Below are positions 25,401 through 36,700 of a stretch of 64,000 nt of DNA, piece after piece. The notes under the pieces are model-generated. The model saw only the letters and a list, made by a program, of their open reading frames with translations, was not told the DNA's origin and ran no database searches. How positions within the stretch are numbered: position 1 is the stretch's first letter; the number at the start of each line of letters is the position of its first letter. The stretch is from Callaeas wilsoni (lineage: Eukaryota > Chordata > Aves > Passeriformes > Callaeidae): the NCBI GenBank assembly GCA_013398955.1, contig VWPU01001326.1, forward strand, positions 62,001-126,000, in the 5' to 3' direction. Both the position numbers and the translations under genes were made by a program.

Positions 25401-27549
25401 AATTCCCAAAAAAGAAAAGGAAAGTTTAAAAGGGAAGTACGTTCTATTAAACCCCTTTAACAAGGGTTTGGAGCTAGTTAAGGCAGCCAGCACAGTGTGC
25501 TTTGTAATGTTTTCTGAATGAGGACAGTCCATCACCTTTACAGGAATCCATACCAATGCACAGTGCCCTTGCATGACATCACAGAGTGATGTGGGCATTA
25601 CACCAAGTTTTCTCCTGACTAAATCTGATTCAGTTTCCGTTAAGGTCTCTCCATTTCACAGTCAGTGATATGGCTATGACTCAGTGTAGAAATAACCCAA
25701 CTTGGGCTTTAAAATAGGGATGAGGCAGGGCTGTATCATTTGCTGTATTCATAATTTTTAGAGTGATCTGCCACTGCTTTTAAATGTTTAATTTTTCAGG
25801 CTCTGCCGAGATAACCAGAGAGGCACATTGCTTGGCAGTGGTCATCGCTGAAGAGCGGTGGCTCTTGGGTGTCGGTGCTCAAGACTACCAGTAAGATGTG
25901 TGTGCTTTGCCAAGGTGTGTGGCACCTGTTCTTCCTGAGTATTTAGGGGTTTGGAGAAGTTACACATTGTCTGGCTTTCTTGTTACTTGCCCAAACTAAA
26001 AATATTTAACTACACCTTGAAGTTGGTCTTTTCAGGATCAGCAACTTTTTCCATCTTTGTTTGCTTCTTCCCATTTCAATTTATATCCATGCCATTATTA
26101 TCTAAAAGAAAAAGTTTTTTAAAAAAGCTTTTATCCACTGTGGATAAATTAGTAAGGTTCTTCTTGGAAGGTGTTCAGAAGTCTGATCCTTCATGGTTGA
26201 AATCAATGAGCCCATTTTATGCAGGAACAAAAATGTTACCTGTAAGAGCTACCCAGTCACATAACTTAGTTGTTAAGTATCTTTTCTGATTCACTAGATT
26301 TTCTTTGATCTGAATGGCCTTTTTCTGGAAATTAAACTTTTTTTCTCATAAGATTTTAATAACAAAATGGTGATATGTTTTTATATACAAGTACGATATT
26401 AGTACCTAATTGAATTTGTTTTTACAAAGGATGCTTCTGCTGCAAAGAAATAAATATATGTACATGCATATTTCCTGTACAAAAAATATATCTATGAAAA
26501 TATATGCATTAAAGTAAGTCATTAGTGGCTTTAGGCATTGTTAAATCTTACATTTGTGCTACTTTTTCATTCCCAAAATATATCTGCTCATTTCTTAGCC
26601 ATTGTATTCTATTTCAGTTTTTATCAATCTTCAAGTCAGGCTGAAAGCCTGTAAATAGGCTTTGCATAACCTGTTCCCAGACTATGGAGAAATTGATACC
26701 TTCAGCATTGAAGAATTAATAACTTCTTTTTAATTTTGTCATGTCAACAATGTATTGCATTGAAAATATATGCAGAATTTTAGAATATATTGTATACCAA
26801 AACTTATATGTCGTAAATAGGGTTTACCTGGGATGCTTCCCCATGGGCTGCTGTGCTGTAGCAAAAGCTGTGTTTATTCAAGTTCTTAAAAAACACCCTG
26901 TTTACTTTCCTCTGTTGTTTTCTCAGACTCAGGTGGGGAGAAGCTAAAAAAGAAAGTTCAGTATTGTTACTCTCCAGACATACTATTAAGAAGATAAGCA
27001 TGTCACACAGAAATAAGACTGGCTCTTATCTGCTGCGAGAAAGGTTTTTGTGGTATTTCTTTCAAAGACTTACCTAGCTTATTTGTCACTGCACTTTAAG
27101 CCTCGAATTATGTGCAGGCAGGAGAGACTGAGAGGGAAGGAGGTGAAACGCCTGCTGCAGCTCTCCTTTTGGCTTGTTAGCTTTGCAGAAGTTGTAGCTG
27201 GTTTCAAAAGCTCACTTTTCAATGAAATTTACAAATATAACCACAAAATAGATTACTCTGTCCCTCAAAGTGGATTTAAAAATCTTTTCCTGAAAATACA
27301 AGTACAGAGATGCTGTACTACCTTTCATTCATGATTGTAGGTAGGTAACAGCTTGTGTTAATATTTGACAAATCTGTTCTATGTTGCTGTCAGATATGTA
27401 GCTGAAAATCTCTTTGGCTGGCTGGCTTGTGCTTGAAACTGGTTTTCGTAAGATCTGGATTTGAAAATCTCTCCTGCCAGACTTGTAGCTGTCAGATTCA
27501 TTATCTTCAAAATTTCTCTTAACCTCTGATGGTGTTTTTCTTTCTGCAG

Positions 27550-27636
27550 AAACAGAAGGTGCACGCAGCACAGATGTCAGTCTTCTTCAAGGAGTAACCT
27601 CTTCAAGTCCAAGTGATACCAGCTCCTGCTAGTGCC
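27550..27636 (+). other. PAG1: 5' UTR part of the PAG1 start-codon exon
   Basis: The acceptor TTTCTGCAG ends at 27549. A second possible AG follows six bases later (27554-27555), a tandem acceptor that would alter only the UTR. The 87-base leader contains one upstream ATG at 27574, which opens a 7-codon ORF ending with TAA at 27595-27597. The ATG chosen as start at 27637 follows the strong context GTGCC with G at +4. Confidence 0.75.
27574..27597 (+). CDS. short upstream ORF (7 codons) in the PAG1 leader
   Basis: ATG at 27574 with weak context (C at -3, T at +4), seven codons, then TAA, 39 bases before the PAG1 start. If the leader is used as drawn, most ribosomes should scan past it. It may slightly reduce translation. 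Visible only as sequence; no evidence of peptide function. Confidence 0.35.
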   Translation: MSVFFKE

Positions 27637-27761
27637 ATGGGGCCGGAGGGTGGTTTCTTAGGCAGTGGACAGATCCACATAATCCTGTGGGGAAGTTTGG
27701 CAGCCATGACAACACTCTTGTTCCTCACCTTCCTCATCTTCCTTTGCTCCAGCTGCAATGG
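27637..27761 (+). CDS. PAG1: PAG1 coding exon 1: N-terminus, membrane helix, palmitoylation motif
   Basis: Encodes residues 1-41 plus two bases of codon 42. It starts [12 protein letters not shown], followed by a hydrophobic helix and the CSSC motif that anchors PAG1 in rafts. The donor after 27761 reads GTAAGG. The helix without a cleavable signal fits a type III transmembrane adaptor, as LAT and LIME are. Confidence 0.95.
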
Positions 27762-30700
27762 GTAAGGCTCCTGGGCTTAATGATTCTTGATTCACTTTGG
27801 ACATAGCTTCATGTATAAATAGTTAGCAGGAAATACTGAGGACTTAGGTACAGAAATTTAAAAAAGGTACAGTTTTCAGATCAAACCTGAGTTTGAACAG
27901 TTCTATTCATTCTAGAATTGAATTTTTTTTTTCTTTTGCTGTGAAGGAAGTACACCATTGTGCTTGTTTGGTGGTTTCCCCTAAGCAGAAGCCTGGAGCA
28001 CAGGTGGACACTGAGTGTTAGCAGATCACACCCCTAAGCTGAAACTGAGAACATTAGGTGGGCTAAACAGGACAAAAAAAGTATAGATAAAAAGGAAAGT
28101 GATTATGTATTTCAGCTTTGCTTTGGCCTGAAGTATAGGGAATATAGTATTGATCCTGGCTTTCAAGCAAAAATTTGTAAGGATCAAACAGTGATATGAA
28201 TTAATGTCTTATACCTTATCCTTATTGTCTTCTCCATGAGAGGATTCAATTTCACCAATACATGCACTTCTACTGCCTTTGTTTATGCACGTCTCAGGGC
28301 TCCTTCATGACATGTAAGCTGAGCCCTGCTGGCTGCACAGGGAGGCTGGGCAGCCTGCAGTCTGTCCTGGTGCACTTCCCCAGGCCAGACCAGTCACACC
28401 CTTTGCTACGAGGAGTGGGACTGCTGTGGTCCATTTTGCCACATTTTGCAGGCATAGCTGAACCTGCCAACTATATGGGGGGAAAAATCCAGTACAGCAG
28501 CAAAATCTGCAGTTTGGATGCATATGCCTATAAGGAGCATGTGCTTTCACCCCTTCACCTTTGAGAGCATTGAGGAAACTGTGCAGCCCTAAAATGCACT
28601 GTATTGGCACAAGATGTGTCTACAGTGGAAGGCCCTGTTCTTCAGCAGGATTTATCTAATGCCTGCCATGCAAAAAACAGTTGTGGGCAAAAACAGGCCC
28701 CAGAAGTTGGTTGAAACTCTAAAAAGCCTAAGTTGGAACTTGTAATTTCATATGATTCAAGAGAAACACTTTTGTAAACTGTAAGCTGACATTTCAGTAT
28801 GTTCTTATTGTCTCAGTTTCCTGTGATATCTGTGTAAAAAAAAAGTAGAATTTTTTAAAAAATTTATTTAAAAGTCGAAAGCCTATTTTAAATATTCTTT
28901 AGCCCACAGACATTGCATTTAGGTACTGTGTATCATCTTTAAGGCCTTTTCCAACCCAAATGATTCTATAATTCTGTGTTTTGTTTTGTAACACACCAAT
29001 CCTTGAAACATCTCTAGAAAGATGAGTCAAACCACTGAGTAATCTTTCAAGTTACAGAGATACATTGCCTGAAACATTCTGGTGATGTGTTTTAATAAAT
29101 TTTTGTGTTGCTAGTTTAGACATAGTATCTTCGTTTCAGGTCATTCTGTAGGGCAGGTTGTTTATGCATACATGCAATTGTGCAGAATTTCTTCCTGGCT
29201 TGCTCCTCCGAAATATATGAGGACATAGAAAACTGAATAAAATTTGCTCTTTCTAAAATATCAGAGTCAGAAAAACTTCCAGAGAAGAAATTCAGCTTTT
29301 AACTTTCTCTGCTCTGCATTGGTGCTTGCTCACTTGCTGTTTCGTTATTTCCCAATTAAGGTAGAATTTTAACAGTTGCTAATGTGGAAGTACAGATCCC
29401 TGCAGACTTTAGAAGAAGCAAAAATTTCATATGGTCAATATTTTCTCACCTTTTTATTTGACTTTTCCTGTAGGGGAAGGACTAACATTATTTTAAGCTC
29501 ATACTTTTTTGCAGTATTTCTGAATAAGAGCTGTATTTCCCAAAAGGTAAAAACTGGAAACGTGATCCATACTTAGACTCCTATGAAGGACCTAGGGAAG
29601 TAGGATTCCTTTAAAAATGTAGGCCTCTGCTGCTAGGAAATTTGTAGGCCTTTTTGAACTGCTCATGCTTTTTATCAATTTGACTAGCATTTTTTGTGGA
29701 AGTTGCTTGGATTTTATTGGCCTTTTCTAATTCCTCATAGGATACACACTTCTTACTATACAGTTTAAGGAGCTTTCCAAGTAGTCTGTCACCAGAATGT
29801 GTATCTGAGAATTTCAGGTATGATTAAATTGAAGAATAATATTTCTATTAGCATAGACTCATAGAATGGCCTGGGTTGGAAGGGACTTTAAAGATCATCT
29901 AGTTCCCTGTCATTGGCAGGGACACCTTTCACTAGACCAGGTTGCTCAGAGCCCCATCCAGCCTGGCCTTGAACACTGGCAGGGATGGGGCATCCACAAG
30001 TAGTTGATTCTCTGAACAACTTGTCCCAGTGTCTCACCACCCTCACAGTAAAGGATTTTTTCCTAATATTTAATCTAAACCTACTCCCTTTCAGCTTGAA
30101 GCCATTCCCCCATGTCCTTTCTCTACATAATTATTTACATTATATTGTAATTTTCATCAGTCACTCCTCACTTTGATCTTACACTAAGTGAGAAGAAGGG
30201 TTGTGTGTGTTTGTTGTACCTCTTCAGTTATGTTTATCACCATTCTGCCTCAACGGTGTTCTTACACAGAGGTCATACCCATTCCTGTAATAATTTTCAC
30301 TTATTCCATTTTCAATATTATTGTGTATCATAGTTCTGTTCCCTGCAGGAGTGTAAGGTCTATTAAAGATTGACATTTGTATATTAGCATAATTTGTAGT
30401 AAAAATTCATGTGCCTTTTTCATTAAGGGAAAAGAAGGCCAAAAATCAGAATGGAGATCATGAAAATCTGATGAATGTGGTAAGTATTTATTTCCGGCAG
30501 CTTGTGTCTGTCTTTGTGGTTGGTTTGTACCAAGCTCCTTGCAAAATACAACAGATTAGAAAATAGCTCAGGAATTTTGAGATGGTTGAGCATGGGAAAA
30601 AAAAGTTGCAGAATAGGAAGATGAGGAAAACTTGTGTAGATCCTGATAATCTGCACTTTCTCAGTGCCTTTTCTGCCACCACTGTACTCCAGCCATTCCT

Positions 30701-33700
30701 TCTCTCCATTTGCAGCCCAAGAGTGGTGTAGCCTTTGTCAGCTGCTGTCTTCTCATGGGCTAAAGCCATATTAATGTCTATTACCATAAAGCTTGGAAAG
30801 GACATCACTCTGGACGTCTCTGCATTTTTTTTTTTAACATCTGTAAACACAGGCACTTAAATCTTTGAATCTAGTTGGCATGGTTTGGTTCTCCTGCCAA
30901 TAATACCTGTGAGTCAGAGCTCCAGAGGTGAGAATGAAACGCGTTGCATGTGTATTCATGTGAACATTTATTCTGATCTGACGGTCACTGATTTGTGTTG
31001 CAGCCTTCTGACAAGGAGGTTTTCAGCCATTCCATCACAAGTTCGGTGACGGAGCCTCCCCCAAACAGTGAACAGAACGGAGCACTCAGCAATGGTGAGG
31101 GTGAGTAGTGGCAGCCCCTGTGGGTGGGACGAGCCAGCAGCACCCGTCCCAGTGCTCACAGCTCCCACCTTAGCTGCACACTGGTGATCCCTCAGGTTTC
31201 AGGTTTCTAGCCATCAGCTTTCCAAGCACACAGGCAAGCCATTTGTCTGGATACTCTGCACACCTCTGCAGGTCTGACACCAGATCACACAGAACGTACA
31301 ACCAAGTTTAAAAATGCCATGAAGTCAATGGAGATGACTTTATTGACTATTATTTTAGGCTGCTTCTCCACTCTACTACTGGGCATGCTCTGGCACACGC
31401 CCCTGCTCCCAGTCGTCCACACCAGCCAACACTGGGAGGTCTGAGGTCCTCTCCTGGGCCACCAGGTCTGGGTCACCAAGCAATACCTGCAGATTGACCA
31501 GGCCATCAGGCAAAAAATGGGACATTCCCTAATCTTGGTAAGCTATGGAACTGGGATAAAACCAGAAGATGAAGTTGCAACTTAGAGTTTCAGAAGTGCT
31601 CCAGGAGGCTGTGAAAATATTTCAGGTCCTCCTCCAGGGATTAGAGCTTTGGATCACAGTCCTGTGCTCTGCCATCACTTATATTTTTATATTTTAGAAA
31701 ACAGGCAACATAAATAGGCTTCCTTTTTTTCCTTAGTCTTTGCTTTGCTGAACACTCAAAATGATTCACCCTGAAGTATCACTGGAAAATATTTTACTCA
31801 GCTGCACCTAAAAATAAACTCACTTTCAGCTCAGAGCCACTGGGAGCCAACTGTTGTCTTCACACTAACACCAACACCAGGGGCTGCACTCCAACTTACA
31901 GCTCTCTCCTCATCTCCTGCAACCAGAGGCTAAGCTATTCAGACTTTACCCCTTAGAGACAAGTATCCAAAGTAATGTTTAAACTTTGTTTTTGCTGCTA
32001 ATTGCTGTTCCCATCCATTGGCTTGTTGTGTATGTAGATGTGTGGTTCCTTGAGGGACTTGATGTGCAGAGCAAAGCCCTGCAGAATGGAAGTATTTCTC
32101 TCTGCCATGAGTCACTACATGTGCAGCTGTCAGAGCTGCTGCCAAAAGGTGTGCTGTCAACCAGCAGACAGTTTTCAGACTGTCTGATATTATACTCAGC
32201 TTACACTCTGCATAACAGCCATTCTGAATACCAGGAACCCCTGTGCTTTAATTTCTTACTGATACTTTATGCACTTTTTGTTAGTAGTTATTTTTATTAC
32301 TGTTTCTGCTAGCTTTGTGAGCAGAGGCAGGGCTATGGAAGCAGAACCATCAAGTGCTGTGTTTTTCTCCTTTACCCAACCTGCCAGCATTGTCTTACCT
32401 ATGCCAACCCTTCAGCTACACCAACCCCTTCTGTGCTACTACCCATAACCACAGAAGCACAGAAAGTTGAGCTGTCATTGCTTTTGATTACCCCCTCCAG
32501 CCTGAATGGAGTGTGTGCTCTCTGGGTTCTGTAAGGATGCTCAGCACAGCACAGAAATCCCTAGAGTAAAGGACCAGAAAGGCAAAACTCCCGTCTCCCA
32601 TTCGGACAGTGATTACCATCTTACACCTCCAGTTCTGTCCTGACTTTTGCAGTCAGGGTATGGCTCCCTGCAGGTGCTGACTGCGTCTGCATGCCCTGAA
32701 CACAAGAGAAAGCAATGTCCATGGCAACCACCAAATCAAGGGCATTGATTGCTTTGGCAACACTTTTGTCACCATGTCAGACACACTGAAGGGCACAGAA
32801 GAATGGGTTGTTTTTGTTGAGATAGTGCCATAGGAACTGTACTAAGAAAAGTAAAGCTGTTCAGAAGTGGTTTTTTTAAAGAAATAGTGGGAGGTAAAGT
32901 TACCTACCATGCACTACGTGAAACATGCTTGTATATGCCCATGAATGCATGCAAATGTCACACCTGTGGTGTAAGATGAGAAGCCCCCATAGATTTCAGT
33001 CCCTAATACCCTCTAGTGACAATGACACGTGGCCCGCTTCTGGGACCTAAAACAACATGTTCTGCCTAACACTACCTTCTGAAGTCTAGTCTTCTCTCTT
33101 GTGCATATGGCCAGCTCGTTAGTAGGTTGTCAACCTACATTATGTGCTGCGAGACTAAGAGAAGTATGGCACAGCCTTCGGTGAGGAGCTTCTGGTGTAG
33201 CGTGCAGGGAGGGCTGAGCGAAGTGCAATTCCAACAAGACTTGGGCCAGCATGTTAAACAAGCTGAGGGATGGTACGGAGGAAGTAGGAACGCTTTCCTT
33301 CTCATTCCAAAGAATGGGGAAATGCAAAGAAGAAAATCTAACAAGGATTTCTTTAACGTTTGAGGCCTCCCACCTGTTTCCCATCTGAGACTACTGAGCA
33401 CTCTGTAATCATTCAGTGAAACTGAGTACAAGGCAGCTGAATATCCATGCACAGCTAACCTCCCATCCCCTGTTCTGACAGTGAATGCTGTTGCTATATA
33501 ATGTGACTTGGGGGTGTACAGACTATTTTAGATGTTGTGAGAAAGATATTTTAACAGTGGAGTGCAGAAATCTCTGTAACTGAAACCTTTTGATAAGCAG
33601 AACACATGCTGATCACTAGGCATTTCCAGGGATTAGTATCATTTATCCTTTCCCGTGTGTCACAAAAACAAAGTGATGTAGAGAGTACCAAATCACATAT

Positions 33701-36700
33701 TTTAGTTATGCATTAGTTTGTAATACTTCTCTGTAATTTTCTTTAGTTCTTTCTGAGGACAGTACAGCTGCCTGTATCCAGCCTTATGAAGAAGTACAGA
33801 CATCTGATCTGCTAGATCAACAGGATAGTCTTGGAAAGTCTATAAAATGTCACCAGAGCCGGGAACTACCCAGTATTCCCCCTAACAACCCCGTGGAAAC
33901 TATCATTTCATCTAGAAATGCAGAAAATGATCAAGGTCTTGGAATGGAAGGGCCTTATGAAGTCTTGAAAGACAGCTCCTCTCAGGAGAACATAGTTGAA
34001 GACTGCTTGTATGAAACTGTGAAGGAAATTAAAGATGTTGGAGCAGTAGTCAGCATGGAAGGGAACTCTAACAGCAAATCAAAGGCTTCACTGACAGTTT
34101 CTGAAGGTCAGAATCAGATTCCTGAGTGCAGAATTGAGTCAGCAGAATATGCATCTGTTGACCGAAATAAGAAGAGTCGCCATAGTGCAAATTCAGAAAG
34201 TCCTCTTGACAACATACCAGATGTAGAGGATGAGCTTCCCCCTCCAGTACCCATGAAACTTCTTGATGAAAATGAGAATGTGCAAGAAAATGAAGTGGAG
34301 GAAGAAGTGACAGAAGGAGCGAGTAAACCAGAAAAGGTAAATACTGCAAATATTTGTCCTCATCAAACAGCCAAATAATGATAGAGAACATATGGGTGGG
34401 AGAGGATTTTATTTTTCAGTAACAAAAAATAACAAGAAAAAAAGCTCGCTCAAGATGAAGCAAGACTGTAAATGGAAATATAATAATGTACAGTGTAGTC
34501 TTTGCGTTAGAGGCATACACTCATTCTGTTGCAGCCTGTATTTTTGATTATGCACTACATAAGGCTTTTGCCAAGTATTATCCAGGAATTGCATAGGAGG
34601 CCTCTGCTTCTTTGTTTGCTGGTATTATACTTGTGGAAGGTATTACAAAGGGCATCTCTGTCAGCATCTATATCTTGTTCCGAAGCCCCCTCTTCTTTTT
34701 TTCTAGTGAAACCGCAACTTACAAAAAAGAGAGGGGACATCCTTGGTGGATGTCCTTACTTTAGATGTGCCTCCTTCGTTGGGCCACCTGGATTTAGCTG
34801 TGCAAGTGTTAGGCACCTGCTCAAAGTGACTCACTTTGTCTTTTGCTGTAGAAGAGAGGGCTAGAAAGAGAGAGATTGCAGCTCTACGCTTTTATATTTG
34901 TCAAATTCTTTATGTCACCTATAAACAGAGTAAGGAATTTCTAAATGCTGAAATCACAGACAAAAATTAAGTTTTCTCAGCAGCTTATGCTCCCTAGGAA
35001 CAAGTTGTGGTGAATTCCTTGAAAAGAGAATTAGGACATTTTCAACAGTTTATTTTCCCATTTGTAGTTTTTTATTGGAAGTCATTTCAAGGATGCTTTC
35101 AGATCATAGCAGAGACTTTTCCTAAACTGTTGAGTTTCAATTTTTCAGAATGTTTAGATATCTTCTTACTAATTGTGAATGAAAGAACTATAGGTTTAGC
35201 AGATTTTTGGTGTCCGAGTCATCAAATAATATTGGGTAGGTATTGATGAAAATTTTTAAAAAATTCTTAGGATGCAATGTGATTTTTTCATGTAAACATT
35301 TACGTGAAAAATCACAGCAGAGCTGTGAGGTATTGTTACTTGTTTCTGGTTGTTCTCTTACTTGAAGAATTTCAGTAATCCAGGAAGAAAGCAGAAGAAT
35401 ATCTTGTTAAATAAATAACTAACCATGTAACTTGTAAAGCACAATAGAGTCCAAATGAATAAACTGAAGACTAATTGCAATATAAAAATAGTTTAGCTGG
35501 ACTCTTCAGTGCACATTTTTACAAATAATGAGCTCGTTAAGTAAAAAAATTAAGATGTGATTGTCAACAATAATCCAGCAACACTCCCCCATCCCACATT
35601 CAGGACATAAGTAATTTCTAATTAAACTTTTAGATAAACAGCTTTGCGTAACAGTGACATTTTTCCTACCAGGTGTGAAAAGACTTGCAGAAAGTAATTG
35701 TATTTCCCAGGCACCGATACAAAGGAAAAGCCTTTGCTGATCTGCAGCTCCCCAGCACACCATGTATGCAGTGTCAGTAACTGCAAGGAGTGGGAATTGA
35801 TTAAAATGGTTCAGGTTTTGAAGGATTAATCAAGAGATGACACATGCAGTCCCCTAAGTGCCAGAAAAAAGGTGTTTGTCTAATTAAAATTTATTCAGAG
35901 CTGAAGCCACCCCAAGTTAAATCTTCGGCAGCATCAGATCATTCTCGTGCTCGCTGCAGGGTACATGCATTATGCATCGAGGCGTTCGCCTGTCTTGTCC
36001 TTGAGAGCTACAGCTGCAGCAGAGTTGGAGATGGTAATTGATGGAATATATAAATGTCATTATTGTTGGCATTGTGTGGGGAGGTGGTTGTGGGATTGTT
36101 TTTCTGTTGTGATGATGATAATTTTTTCCTTTGCTTTGCTGCTTCAAGCAATGCAGAGCAATGCCTGGTTTTTTCAATGTGAGAACCAAAACCAAGATGT
36201 TTATGGAAATGTTTCTTACATTGATAACTCTTTTAGTTAGACCCCATAGGTGTTTCTGGTTTTTGCTTCCTCTTCTGTGAGTCCACTTAGCTGCTCTGTT
36301 TAGCGTGACACCGGTATCCCAAACTCTTCAGCCTCCTGCCCTGGCCCCTATGAAGACAGAGGTGGTGTGTAAGTCGTGCAAGTCTCCCTCGCTACAGTGA
36401 GGGTGCAAAGAGGGGACAGGCAGGGAGGCCACCTGTGTAACCAAGGCTTGTGCCTACCAACCGAGGGAACAGACTGTGTCCAAGCTGCTCAGCCCTACCG
36501 TCCAAAAGAGGGCAGCCAGGGTGATCCCCAGCCCATGCCAGTCCCTGGAGCACACCAGTCTGGGAGAGAACAAGGTGGACCAAGCCAGACACCGTTCCCA
36601 TATATAACAGCGTGAAAAGGACAAAGCATCCTTGTAAGAGCTGGGTGTGCAATAAATGGGTGAAAATTTACCTAAACTGGTTATTGGCTGAGTCTCAGCC

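Larger units (their letters stand above)
21611..27549 (+). other. PAG1: 5' UTR intron, right part
   Basis: Intronic sequence up to the acceptor TTTCTGCAG at 27549. It holds a CR1 tail on the minus strand (23934-24268) and a long T/A-rich low-complexity stretch (about 25056-25400). Minus-strand frames near 27329-27571 overlap the start of the next exon and have no support of their own. Confidence 0.5.
27762..30427 (+). other. PAG1: PAG1 intron after coding exon 1
   Basis: A 2.7 kb intron in phase 2. It contains a short + strand CR1 tail (28932-28977) and a longer minus-strand CR1 tail (29852-30130). Open frames at 28262-28610 have no recognisable product. Confidence 0.85.

Noticed and set aside
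36376..36615. Segment reading like the VQKRAARVI stretch of a LINE reverse transcriptase C-terminus
   Set aside because: The similarity is confined to a few residues and the surroundings do not match CR1; too weak to report as an element.
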